64,000 bases of DNA from an uncultured bacterium (lineage in GTDB: Bacteria; CSSED10-310; CALFER01), in the NCBI GenBank assembly GCA_937951895.1, contig CALFER010000034.1:124001-188000 (forward strand), written 5' to 3'. The position numbers were made by a program, and so were the translations under genes. The stretch's first letter is position 1, and each line of letters begins with the position of its first letter. Below, piece by piece: positions 8,801 to 16,273 of this stretch. Under the pieces are notes generated by a model, which did no database searches, was not told the DNA's origin, and saw only the letters and a program-made list of their open reading frames with translations.

Positions 8801-10480
8801 ACCATCGATCCGGATGACCGGTAGAACGACATGCGCTGCGTCCAGCCAGATATCATTATGGGCGATATTGAGGCCCCAGGCTTCGGCATAGCCACCGCCA
8901 AGGTTTTCGGCGAGCGTGATAAGGAAGTGGTCGATATGGATCCCGACATTCGTGAAGTGTCCGTTTTCGAACGCGATCGTCACACCGGCCATCTGGAAAC
9001 TGAAACCCTGCACATTGCCGGTGATCTGACCCATCCAATCGATGAAGAAGTCTGCATGAGTGATGTGCAGGCCGATCTCCGGCAATTCGATCCGAATCAT
9101 CGTCTCACAATACAGCCAGCCTTCAACAGCATTGACTTTCAGGTCGAGGGGATTTCCTTCGAGATAAAACCCGAGGATCTGGAGCAACAGGGAGGTGAAC
9201 TGACCGGGGCGGATCAGGCCGTAGTATGGATGACCGGAGACGGGGTCGATATCGAAATCGCCGAGAAAGACGGGCAGATCGAGGTCGATGAGGCGGACCG
9301 TTCCCTGTCCGCTGATCCATGGTGTCCCGGTTGTCTGAATCATCAGAAACGAATCCGCACCTTCGACACGCACATGGTCGTTGATCTGGATATTGCCATG
9401 GGCCCGGTAGCGGCCTGCGCCGAGATTGTCGAACGCATCGGCGTAGATGCGCACATCACCCACAACGAACGCTCCCGGTGCCGGCGTCGGAGTATTGTAT
9501 GACGGAGGAGGCGTGGGCGTCGCGGAAGGCGGAACGGCGGTCGGAGCGCTCCATTGAATCTGCGAACCGGTCGGAATGATATCGCTGTCATATCCATGAT
9601 TATCGACGGTCACGACCGCGCAGAAATAGCTTCCGGATACCAGAGAATGCTGTGCATTTAACGAGAACTCACCGGTCTCACCCCATACGCGGAATACAGC
9701 CTCATCCGAATCGTCAAACACCTCATCTGCACTGAAGTGAATCTCGGAATGATGGATCCCGCTGCGATCATCCGGATTATCCCATGCAAAAAAAGCATTT
9801 CCGGAAACGGATCCCTGGGGATACTCGATCCAGACAGGATTGGCGATTCCGTTGTCTTCATACCGGATACGGGTTTTCGCCCAGCACTGCCAGTCCGGAT
9901 CGTCGTCCAGGATTTGCCAGGCAAGAGGGACACCGGAGACCGGGATCTGAGAGTAGGTTCGGAAGCCCAGCAATTCATCGACGGAGCCGTCATCATCATC
10001 CCAGATTTCCAGGCGTATCGAATAGAGTGAGGATCTGTCGATGGCGATTTGAACCTGGTAATTCAGGACGGAATCACAGGCCTCACCGTCGCAGCCGCCC
10101 ACGATTCCGGACTGACCGAAGAAGCTCCAGGAACCGTCCGGAGTTCTCAATCGGAGGATCGCGAATGGATCGCTGTCATTCCACAACCCATCTCGATCCG
10201 CATATCCATCCGTTCGTTCGACATCGATCTGCAGAACGTCCGTCATGTATCGAGTGCGCTCGGCGAATGGATCCATTCCGGGATCATCGGTTGGGCGATC
10301 ATCGATGAACGGGTGTGTTTCCTGGTCTTCCGTCAGCGTTTCATCTTCATCGAACAGCGCCACACCCTCCGGGATCACGGCAGGTCGACCTGTCATGGAT
10401 CCGCAGTCGCAGTAAACCGCCTGTGTTGAACCTGTCGTGAGCATCAGAAGCAAAACGATAAACCAACCCCTGCGAAACAT
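5846..10480 (-). CDS. giant secreted surface protein with C2-like, Fn3 and calcium-repeat regions
   Basis: The protein has 1544 residues. I chose ATG 10480 because a strong site (AAGGGGG) precedes it and it opens directly into a signal peptide (MFRRGWFIVLLLMLTTGSTQA, written here in two parts: MFRRGWFIVLL and LMLTTGSTQA). A C2-like acidic domain lies at about 60-180, a Pro-Thr-rich linker at about 318-340, and a long beta-rich region of unknown family at about 340-900. Two fibronectin-III-like domains lie at about 1075-1264, thrombospondin-3-like calcium repeats (DADADGMWDDWE, DTDGDRVNDGAD, DSDGLKNIQE) at about 1265-1424, and a final unknown domain of about 120 residues. It is secreted; adhesion or surface structure is inference. 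No sortase or PEP-CTERM-type tail is seen. It heads the operon with the HD-GYP protein. Confidence 0.85.
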   Translation of the reverse strand: MFRRGWFIVLLLMLTTGSTQAVYCDCGSMTGRPAVIPEGVALFDEDETLTEDQETHPFIDDRPTDDPGMDPFAERTRYMTDVLQIDVERTDGYADRDGLWNDSDPFAILRLRTPDGSWSFFGQSGIVGGCDGEACDSVLNYQVQIAIDRSSLYSIRLEIWDDDDGSVDELLGFRTYSQIPVSGVPLAWQILDDDPDWQCWAKTRIRYEDNGIANPVWIEYPQGSVSGNAFFAWDNPDDRSGIHHSEIHFSADEVFDDSDEAVFRVWGETGEFSLNAQHSLVSGSYFCAVVTVDNHGYDSDIIPTGSQIQWSAPTAVPPSATPTPPPSYNTPTPAPGAFVVGDVRIYADAFDNLGAGRYRAHGNIQINDHVRVEGADSFLMIQTTGTPWISGQGTVRLIDLDLPVFLGDFDIDPVSGHPYYGLIRPGQFTSLLLQILGFYLEGNPLDLKVNAVEGWLYCETMIRIELPEIGLHITHADFFIDWMGQITGNVQGFSFQMAGVTIAFENGHFTNVGIHIDHFLITLAENLGGGYAEAWGLNIAHNDIWLDAAHVVLPVIRIDGGFAISGFNPATGPEAWIERLDPPMTGYKWCVDGRIHIPHLGDAGPCGIETTFSIYGNRLQQACLSFEGCGLQIPIGSTGLFLYKLGGCITFNNLPYPDPTNQCAIGTIYDCNPDVMTCCNFDYPDSTTVKLIAGLQGGPDIFGLKAVHADPLWLDINTGWGVGGGGIIRVLNNYEIGAGRICGGPFGVRVDGQIHVSIVQGSLYMIITPDHAEGAIEGSVTLPPGDYWLFDLDEPLNLGQFLLMLGYYYVPESDFWGSGIWSTCQNPHCSGLKYGVLYSHEIFGQILSVALDQNQNFHAWIDLDFFGSMSMDADGSIRYAGEGMLRDRAEFADDYTVIAIEVPDTMTRSLFAFEHQGGQPAFYLVDPDGRVFSPESHDNTSVFFRERPDSAFYSIKNPIPGTWYAVLDQISDVTSYRVQLLQGNRLPEVEIHSVTVEENRARIAWAGFDADDAAQVGLFYDLDDQHADGIPIALTIGAGGSGQDEQITHWDLSGIPTGRYYLYARIEDGRHAPVVSYYADPVVVTDQTPPSPPSHFEGNVADGLIHLWWEASPDRDIDQYQVRYLDLDTMVEQSFMAAGCEAFIPGLHNGTPYRCLVIAKDFSGNWSAQSSELFLTPQPYGDLNAPATASNLQAAVDSTASVTLTWTPPSDPDLGGYLIHYGTNPGVYGGTEAEEGPSPVRVEAAASCFTLHGLNPGSSYFFNIQAIDQTRNASAVSAETALVVNDGSDADADGMWDDWEICYFGTLSVSSEQDSDDDGVSNARELTAMTHPKLPDTDGDRVNDGADPNPLRRIDLDVDGMSDDWEMQFGVSDPEADPDSDGLKNIQEHFLGTDPHQIDSDQDQYADGQEFRNGWDPRDPDNPTPRCGSLGVTLTMPSHRFHTGDACFLDATLCNHTLIPVEGVRCFVILEAYGQYYFAPGWTTGIEYLTVDLMPGPQTLHIIPSFSWPQISGSVSDLRFHAGLMNLDMTTVIGDYDTWEFGWE

Positions 10481-10550
10481 CCCCCATCCCCCTTTGTCGA
10501 TATGCCCGATGCATGTACGTGCAAAACGCTCCCGCATGATCTATCATTAT

Positions 10551-10579
10551 ATTTTATGAGGATTACGAGGTTCAGTCAA
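10551..10579 (-). promoter_or_regulatory. sigma70-like promoter of the giant surface protein gene
   Basis: On the minus strand TTGACT (10579-10574) and TAAAAT (10556-10551) are separated by 17 bases, each 5 of 6 matches to consensus. Transcription would start near 10544 and give a leader of about 64 bases before ATG 10480. Found by eye. Confidence 0.5.
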
Positions 10580-10594
10580 TGTCGGAGGACCGTG

Positions 10595-11404
10595 ATGGCA
10601 TGGGCCGCATCTCTTGTTTTCCTCATGAGCCTCACCCCTCGCATCCGGTCATCAGAACCTCCGCCTGCATCGATCCCGGAGTGGAGGATGCCGATCGGAG
10701 GCTTCGAAACATGCTGGGCAAGCGGCGCCCCTTATTGCCGGTACGGTTCGGATCGGATTTTTATAGTCCGGGTCGATCCGAAATTCTGGATGTTTTCTGC
10801 GCATCACTACACGACCCTGCCCGGAGCGCAGCGACTGACTTCGGACGCATGGAGGACGCAACTCGGAGCGACTCTCGTCATCAATGCAGGCCAGTACACT
10901 GAAGATTTCACGCATCTCGGAATCCTCCTCTGCGACGGCAAAAATTTCGGAACTCGACGCCATCGACTCTGGAAAGGCCTTCTGCTGGCAGAACCCATCG
11001 ATCCCGCATATCCGATTGCGCAGACGATCGATCTGAACGAACAGCCCGAGTTCGATGTCGAGGCCGCATATTCACAGGCCGTTCAAACCATGATGCTTGT
11101 CGATTCCAATCATCTGATCCGAGTCAATCGGACCGACAAACAAGCCCGCAGGACGATCGTGGCGGAAGACACCTCCCGGCGCATCCTGCTGATCGTGACG
11201 GAAGGCGATTACACATTATGGGAAATCGGGCAGTGGGTTCTGGCATCCGGATTGGACGTGACACGTGCGCTGGCCATGGATGGCGGCGCGCAGGCGCAAA
11301 TGTCTCTTGAGATAAACTCGGAAAAAGTGACAATCCCCGGAAAGCAGATTGTTTTACCGGGGATTGTCGCACTGAAACCGCGGCATGTGCTGAATGATCA
11401 GTAG
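10595..11404 (+). CDS. secreted phosphodiester glycosidase family (NAGPA-like, DUF2233) protein
   Basis: The protein has 269 residues from ATG 10595, chosen because GGAGG lies 6 bases upstream and a signal peptide follows immediately (MAWAASLVFLMSLTP). A longer frame from 10502 or 10556 would put charged residues before the signal. The conserved core is visible: VINAGQY near the N-terminal third, MMLVDSN, and ALAMDGGAQAQM near the C-terminus, the pattern of the family related to the uncovering enzyme N-acetylglucosamine-1-phosphodiester alpha-N-acetylglucosaminidase. Bacterial members are thought to cleave sugar phosphodiesters in envelope or matrix glycans; the substrate here is unknown. It is divergent from the surface-protein gene, and its last 7 bases overlap the convergent TonB-like gene. 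Confidence 0.82.
   Translation: MAWAASLVFLMSLTPRIRSSEPPPASIPEWRMPIGGFETCWASGAPYCRYGSDRIFIVRVDPKFWMFSAHHYTTLPGAQRLTSDAWRTQLGATLVINAGQYTEDFTHLGILLCDGKNFGTRRHRLWKGLLLAEPIDPAYPIAQTIDLNEQPEFDVEAAYSQAVQTMMLVDSNHLIRVNRTDKQARRTIVAEDTSRRILLIVTEGDYTLWEIGQWVLASGLDVTRALAMDGGAQAQMSLEINSEKVTIPGKQIVLPGIVALKPRHVLNDQ
11329..11368. repeat. perfect 12-bp inverted repeat inside the 3' end of the glycosidase gene
   Basis: GACAATCCCCGG (11329-11340) and CCGGGGATTGTC (11357-11368) are exact reverse complements with a 16-base loop. It sits about 35 bases before the stop codon and near the junction with a convergent gene. There is no T-run after either arm, so it is not a classical intrinsic terminator, though a stable RNA stem would form in either transcript. 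Confidence 0.7.
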
Positions 11405-12219
11405 AGATCGATAAAATCGAATTTACATGCCAGGGTGTAGAAGGAAATGGAGAGTTTTCGCCAGCAGGCGATCGGGTTTCCGGTCTTCATGGCCGGCGTC
11501 CAGATTGACTTCTGAAGAAACGGAATGACGAACTGATCGATCTGTTCGTTCCCGGACGATTTCGAGACCGTGACTTTCCGGACCGTGCCATCGACATCGA
11601 CAAGCAGTTTGAATTCCATCGAGCCCTTCAGATTGAGATTCTGAATTTCAAGCGGAATGGCGCTCAGTTTGGGAGGCTGAAGAATTTCGGGAGGACGGTC
11701 GACCTTGATCTTGTCATTGGATTCCGGGTAGGCGCTGTCCGGCAGTTCCTGGACAGCTGAGGGGATTTCGGGTTGAACCGGTGCTGTCTGCTGCGATTCG
11801 GTCACGGGCGCTTCAACCGGAGGTTCTTCCGGCGGAGGTGGTTCTGTCTCTACGGGAGCAGGCGGTTCTGTGGGTACCGGAGTCGGCTGATCCTTCACGA
11901 CTTTGCTCGCCAGATATTTCTTGTAGGCAGCCATATCGACTTTTACACCGCTTGCAAGATCGAAGATGATGGTATCGTCGCCCTCAACCGTGTAATCGAG
12001 TTCGGCCGATTGATCCTCCAGCGTGACGGTCAGCTTGAAGATCGTCTTCTCGGGGTAACTCAGCAACAACGGGGTTTTCCCCCGAACCACCCCATTGACG
12101 CGCACTTCTCCCGGTTCGGGGATCGAGTGGATCGTAATCTGTGAGTCCATCGCCAGCGTTGCGACGCTAATCAATGATAACCCAATACCCACGAGGACCT
12201 TGACGTGTTGTGTTTTCAC
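11398..12219 (-). CDS. PEGA-domain, proline-rich, TonB C-terminal-like protein
   Basis: The protein has 273 residues and starts at GTG 12219 with GGAGG 5 bases upstream. The signal sequence is at 1-24. A PEGA-like domain follows (about 35-90, with EPGEVRVNGVVRGKTP), then a Pro/Glu-rich segment (about 112-150), and a TonB C-terminal-like domain (about 185-260). The latter carries the pattern LKGSMEFKLLVDVDG followed by V.V..SSGN. TonB C-terminal domains contact outer-membrane receptors; here the N-terminal segment looks like a cleavable signal rather than the usual anchor, so the protein may be periplasmic. A second TonB-like gene lies directly upstream on the same strand with its own promoter. 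No ExbB/ExbD is in the window, so energy coupling is not shown. Confidence 0.75.
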   Translation of the reverse strand: MKTQHVKVLVGIGLSLISVATLAMDSQITIHSIPEPGEVRVNGVVRGKTPLLLSYPEKTIFKLTVTLEDQSAELDYTVEGDDTIIFDLASGVKVDMAAYKKYLASKVVKDQPTPVPTEPPAPVETEPPPPEEPPVEAPVTESQQTAPVQPEIPSAVQELPDSAYPESNDKIKVDRPPEILQPPKLSAIPLEIQNLNLKGSMEFKLLVDVDGTVRKVTVSKSSGNEQIDQFVIPFLQKSIWTPAMKTGNPIACWRKLSISFYTLACKFDFIDLY

Positions 12220-12285
12220 TAACCCCTCCGCGCTGCTGGTCTGATTGGTGTCGCTGCGTCAGTGTCGTTGCGCATCTTTGGTTTT

Positions 12286-12313
12286 AGTTTAAGCTTTATT
12301 TCGATAATGTCAA
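12286..12313 (-). promoter_or_regulatory. sigma70-like promoter of the PEGA/TonB-like gene
   Basis: On the minus strand a perfect TTGACA (12313-12308) is followed after 16 bases by TAAACT (12291-12286, 4 of 6). It predicts a leader of about 60 bases before GTG 12219. It lies in the 150-base gap between the two TonB-like genes, so these two genes probably have separate transcripts. Confidence 0.5.
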
Positions 12314-12369
12314 ACAAACTCGAAATCCGTGAATCGCTTTTGCTCGGTAGGCAAACCACCGGCGCTCGC

Positions 12370-13107
12370 TTATTGCATCTCCGTGATGGAACCAAACGAG
12401 ACTTTGCACAGCGATGTGTCATATTCGATGGGAATCCTGAGTCTGACGACGTGCGGGTCTCCGGGAAAATGCCACCGGGTGGTCTTCAGATACCCGATGA
12501 TCCATCGTTGCACCTCCGTCAGATCCCCCCCCAGTTCCGGAATCGCAGATCCGACCGTTCCATCGGGTTGAATCTCACAGAGGAAGACGGCTTCGCCCTT
12601 GAGATTCGACGTCTGAATTTCGGGGGGGATGCTGCTGATCCTGAGCGGGGTGACGGGTGAAACCGAGAGCCCGCTCTGGGCCGTTTCCTCGGATCCCGCT
12701 GACTCATTTCCAGCCGGATTATCCGAAACGATCATCGCGGATGTGGTTGTCATGGGCGTTTCAAATCGCTGTTCGGCGAGATCGTATCGGATCGTGATGA
12801 TCGTGTAGATCGCATCCGCGGAATTCTTGGGCTGATCGACGATATAGACCCATTTCCTGACCCAGACAGCGAGGAAGTCATCGAGGGAATCGATCGTGGA
12901 GGATCGGATGATTTCGATATGCTCGACCTCCCCCTTCAAACTCAACCGAACCTTCATCAGCACGATTCCCTTCGCCGGGTTCTGCTTCAGCACTTTGGGC
13001 AACTGGGGAGGGTCAGGCTTCCTGATCAGCACCAGTTTGGAGTTCGCATCACCTGACACATGGGTACTGTGCAGACAAAAAACAACACTCATTACCAGAA
13101 GAGTCAT
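12370..13107 (-). CDS. secreted protein with two TonB C-terminal-like domains
   Basis: The protein has about 245 residues from ATG 13107. The frame is open further upstream (ATG 13131, 13182), but a good promoter ends at 13138 and would start transcription close to 13131, so 13107 is the first plausible start; it opens into a signal peptide (MTLLVMSVVFCLHSTHVSGDA in two parts: MTLLVMSVVF and CLHSTHVSGDA). Two similar modules are visible: PPQLPKVLKQNPAKGIVLMKV with ...G.VEHIEIIRSS, and ...IPPEIQTSNLKGEAVFLCEI with QPDGTVGSA. Each resembles half of a TonB C-terminal domain. The second module matches the neighbour gene (IPLEIQNLNLKGSMEFKLLV), so the two genes look like paralogues. The function is unknown. 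Confidence 0.65.
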   Translation of the reverse strand: MTLLVMSVVFCLHSTHVSGDANSKLVLIRKPDPPQLPKVLKQNPAKGIVLMKVRLSLKGEVEHIEIIRSSTIDSLDDFLAVWVRKWVYIVDQPKNSADAIYTIITIRYDLAEQRFETPMTTTSAMIVSDNPAGNESAGSEETAQSGLSVSPVTPLRISSIPPEIQTSNLKGEAVFLCEIQPDGTVGSAIPELGGDLTEVQRWIIGYLKTTRWHFPGDPHVVRLRIPIEYDTSLCKVSFGSITEMQ

Positions 13108-13137
13108 GATTCGCTTGATCGGGAAACACATGGGAAT

Positions 13138-13167
13138 ATTATACATCGCGGGAAATGAAACTGTAAA
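13138..13167 (-). promoter_or_regulatory. sigma70-like promoter of the double TonB-like gene
   Basis: On the minus strand TTTACA (13167-13162) and a perfect TATAAT (13143-13138) are 18 bases apart. This decides the start of the gene below it: translation from an upstream ATG would lie outside the transcript. Confidence 0.6.
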
Positions 13168-13233
13168 CAGTGGAAGATGCACTTTTCATGAGGATCGTGA
13201 TTCGGGGCGGGCATCCAGCCACTCGGATCAGCC

Positions 13234-13262
13234 ATGACAATTGATCTTGCAACCTCTATAAT
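13234..13262 (+). promoter_or_regulatory. sigma70-like promoter of the family 9 glycosyltransferase gene
   Basis: ATGACA (13234-13239, 5 of 6) and a perfect TATAAT (13257-13262) are 17 bases apart. Transcription would begin near 13270. It is divergent from the TonB-like promoter about 70 bases away. Confidence 0.6.
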
Positions 13263-13280
13263 AAGGTTTGAACGCAACGG

Positions 13281-14426
13281 ATGGGCTCAATCATGCTTTC
13301 ACAAACCGGACGCCTGCATTCATTTGTTCGATCCATCGATCGCCTCGGAGGTCGACTTCTGCGGTTTCGGAAGCGGTTTGTTCAATACCCGCAGAAACTC
13401 AACCGCATAATCCTCATCAGTATCGACTCCATCCGCAACGTGCTGTACTGCATTCCAGCTCTTCAACTCCTGAAGGATTCTTTTCCGGGAGCCGAGATCG
13501 ACTTTGTCACATGGGAATGGGCGGAGCCTTTGTTACGCAAGCACCGTGCGATTCACGAAGTATTCACCTACAATCCTGACTGGTATATACGGAGCCATCA
13601 TTACCACGAGGCGCCTTCGCATCATGGTCTTTTCAGTATATCCTGGGAGTTTCGCAGGCTTGAATACGATGTACTGATTGTTTTCCAGTCGGATCTCCGC
13701 CTGCTCGTCATGGCCGGCATCAGCGGCGCACCGTTCCGAATCGGTTACAATCGCATGTCCGAGGGGCTGCTGTTGACACATGCCGTATCCGATATCGAAG
13801 GCATGCCGTCCCATCTTCATCACCTCAGACTACTCGAACCACTCGGCATCAAGCCCTGTTTCATCTCGCCGGAACTGGTACCTCCCCCTGAAGATATCGC
13901 CTCGACACACTCCATCCTCGCCGGACTCGCACCGGACAGAAAGATCATCGTTATTCACCCGGGTGGCGCAAAAAACGGGAATCCATGGCCACTCGAGAGC
14001 CTGATTCGAACCTGCCGGGGACTGACGGACGACGGACACCAGATCCTGGTCATCGCGGACCCCATGGAGACGGGATTACTGACGGAGTTGTCCAAACAAC
14101 TGACGCCGGGCATGATCCAGATCTGGAATTATCCGACCATCGGTGAAACGATGGCACTCGCCCGAAAAACCGATCTGTTCATCGGACTGGATTCCGGCGC
14201 CGGTTACGTGTTTGCAGTCATGAACACACCGACCATCATTCTGACAGGCACCCGTTCGCCCCGCGACTCGTTTCTCGGGTCCAACGTCACCTTCGCACTC
14301 CCGGACCAGTCCTGTCCGGGCTGCCGACTGGAAACACCCGAGATTCACATGCCTTGCACGTGTGTCGAACTGATCCAGGCTGAGCAGATTGTGAATATGG
14401 CCCGCCAGGCTTTCGGTTATCGATAG
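13281..14426 (+). CDS. glycosyltransferase family 9 (ADP-heptose:LPS heptosyltransferase-like)
   Basis: The protein has 381 residues. ATG 13281 gives a leader of only about 10 bases from the promoter above; ATG 13293, four codons later, gives about 22 and may be the real start. The N-terminal Rossmann half has IILISIDSIRNVLYCIPAL and the C-terminal half has IIVIHPGGAKNGNPWPLES, LFIGLDSGAGYVFAVMNTP and PTIILTGTRSP, the pattern of family 9 enzymes that add heptose to lipopolysaccharide core. Two Cys-rich spots near the C-terminus (SCPGCRL, PCTCVE) also occur in many of these enzymes. It is not in a sugar cluster here, so the acceptor is unknown. The stop lies 11 bases from the convergent argS. 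Confidence 0.85.
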   Translation: MGSIMLSQTGRLHSFVRSIDRLGGRLLRFRKRFVQYPQKLNRIILISIDSIRNVLYCIPALQLLKDSFPGAEIDFVTWEWAEPLLRKHRAIHEVFTYNPDWYIRSHHYHEAPSHHGLFSISWEFRRLEYDVLIVFQSDLRLLVMAGISGAPFRIGYNRMSEGLLLTHAVSDIEGMPSHLHHLRLLEPLGIKPCFISPELVPPPEDIASTHSILAGLAPDRKIIVIHPGGAKNGNPWPLESLIRTCRGLTDDGHQILVIADPMETGLLTELSKQLTPGMIQIWNYPTIGETMALARKTDLFIGLDSGAGYVFAVMNTPTIILTGTRSPRDSFLGSNVTFALPDQSCPGCRLETPEIHMPCTCVELIQAEQIVNMARQAFGYR

Positions 14427-14437
14427 TCCGACGGGTT

Positions 14438-16168
14438 TCACATCCGTTCAACCGCTCGGATTCCGAGCAGTTCGAGACCGCATCGAAGCGTCATCGCGAC
14501 ACTTCTGCAGAGTCTCAATCGCGCCGCGCGAATTTCCGGTCCCGGAGCATCCAGAACCCGATGATTGGTATAAAACCCGTTGTACAGTTTCGCCAGCTCC
14601 CATAGATACAAAGCCAGACGGGACGGATTCAAATCCGCCGCCGCGTCGGAAAGACACCGGGGAAACCGCAACAGCTTTCGCAGGAGCGTCGTTTCTTCTT
14701 TCTGAGTGAGCCACCCGGTGATGCAGTCAGTGTCCGGGACCTCTCCGGCCCGGTTCAAGATCGACCGGATTCTCGCATGCGTGTATTGCAGATATGCACC
14801 GGTCGACCCATCGAACGACAGCGACCCGCGGGGATCGAAGTGGATATCCTTCAGAGCTCCAACCTTCAGGATGAAGTACTTGATCGCGCCTATCCCGATT
14901 GCCTCGGCAATGGATCGGCGATCAGCATCATCGATCTGCAGATGCGATTCTTCCATGACATCGAGCGCCATCCGGGTCATGTCGTCCATCAGGTTGTCCG
15001 CATCGATCACTTTGCCTTCACGGGATTTCATCTTGCCTTCCGGCAGATATACCATGCCATAGCTGAGATGGACGCACTGCGCCGCCCATTCGAAACCGAG
15101 GCGTCCCAGTGCCGCGAAAAGCGCTTTGAAATGATAAATCTGCTCGGACCCGACCACATAGATCACCCTGTCAGGATGGTATCGTCTCGCACGGTCCACG
15201 GCGACGCCAAGATCCTGTGTCAGATACAACGACGTGCCATCCCCCCGCACAATGGCTTTTTCATCCAGTCCGATATCGCGCAGATCGAACCAGATCGAGC
15301 CGTCTTCGCGACGGTAAAAGATTCCTTTCTGCACCCCATCGAGAGCGAGCGACTTGCCTTCCTGATACATGTCGCTCTCAAATTGCACCAGTTCGAATGT
15401 CGATCCCAGCCGCGCATACGTCTGCTCGAAACCCTCCGTCACCCATCGGTTCATCCGCTTCCAGAGATCACGCGTCGCCGGATCACCCGCCTCCCATGCG
15501 CGAAGCATTGCCCGGGCTTCCTCCATAAGGCTCTCATCCCCGCGCGATTCCTGATCGAACCGCACATAGGTCATCCCGACGAAATGATCCCCTTTCATCC
15601 CGGCTGTTTCGGGCGTCTGCCCCTCGAAAAATTTCCGATACGCCACCATCGCCTTGCAGATGTGAATCCCGCGATCGTTCAGAATCGACGCAGGAATGAC
15701 GTCGTTGCCCATCGCTCTGAGCAGATTCACCACGGCAACTCCCAGCACATTGTTGCGGATGTGTCCTAGATGGAGGGGTTTGTTGGTATTGGGTGAGGAA
15801 TACTCGACGATGACCCGTGCCGGAGTATCCTGTTTTTGCCATCCGAACCGGGTCTGCTCGGCGTCGATCTGGTCGAAAACCGTCCGTTCGAGAAACGCAG
15901 GGGTGAGTTTGATGTTGATATACGGTCCCGCGGGAATGATTGAATCCACCCATTCCGGGCGGTCCATGTTCGCAATCGTCCGTGCGATGTCCGCCGGGGA
16001 TTTGCGGAAGAGTTTGGACATCGAGAAGCACTCCACGGCATAGTCCGCATCGATCGTCTCAGGCGGCATCCCGAACACAACGCTGTCCGGATCGCCTCCG
16101 AACTGACTCCGGCATTGAGCGCAGATCAATACTCTCAGCTCTTTTTCCATCTGTTGGATCGTCATCAT
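14438..16168 (-). CDS. argS: arginyl-tRNA synthetase
   Basis: The protein has 576 residues, the usual length for a bacterial ArgRS. It charges tRNA-Arg with arginine in the cytoplasm. Class I signatures are clear: SSPNTNKPLHLGHIRNN with the HIGH variant HLGH at 133-136, and GKMKSREGKVI at 378-388 for KMSKS. An N-terminal additional domain precedes them (about 1-110), and the C-terminal anticodon-binding DALR region contains GAYLQYTHARIRSILNRAG. AGGAG lies 11 bases upstream of the first of two adjacent ATG codons; either could be used. The same-strand rhomboid gene lies upstream with a 105-base gap. Confidence 0.97.
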   Translation of the reverse strand: MMTIQQMEKELRVLICAQCRSQFGGDPDSVVFGMPPETIDADYAVECFSMSKLFRKSPADIARTIANMDRPEWVDSIIPAGPYINIKLTPAFLERTVFDQIDAEQTRFGWQKQDTPARVIVEYSSPNTNKPLHLGHIRNNVLGVAVVNLLRAMGNDVIPASILNDRGIHICKAMVAYRKFFEGQTPETAGMKGDHFVGMTYVRFDQESRGDESLMEEARAMLRAWEAGDPATRDLWKRMNRWVTEGFEQTYARLGSTFELVQFESDMYQEGKSLALDGVQKGIFYRREDGSIWFDLRDIGLDEKAIVRGDGTSLYLTQDLGVAVDRARRYHPDRVIYVVGSEQIYHFKALFAALGRLGFEWAAQCVHLSYGMVYLPEGKMKSREGKVIDADNLMDDMTRMALDVMEESHLQIDDADRRSIAEAIGIGAIKYFILKVGALKDIHFDPRGSLSFDGSTGAYLQYTHARIRSILNRAGEVPDTDCITGWLTQKEETTLLRKLLRFPRCLSDAAADLNPSRLALYLWELAKLYNGFYTNHRVLDAPGPEIRAARLRLCRSVAMTLRCGLELLGIRAVERM

Positions 16169-16273
16169 CGTTTTCGATTCTCCTGTTGCGGTACGGATCG
16201 GCCATGAATAGGCTTCCGGATTGAACCGGGGCTATATTAGCGTCATGAAACCGGCGGCACAACGCCGAATCGA

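Noticed and set aside
9481..9545. Possible short repeat near the Thr-Pro linker of the giant surface protein
   Set aside because: It encodes a simple Pro/Thr linker; the units are imperfect and confined to one spot.
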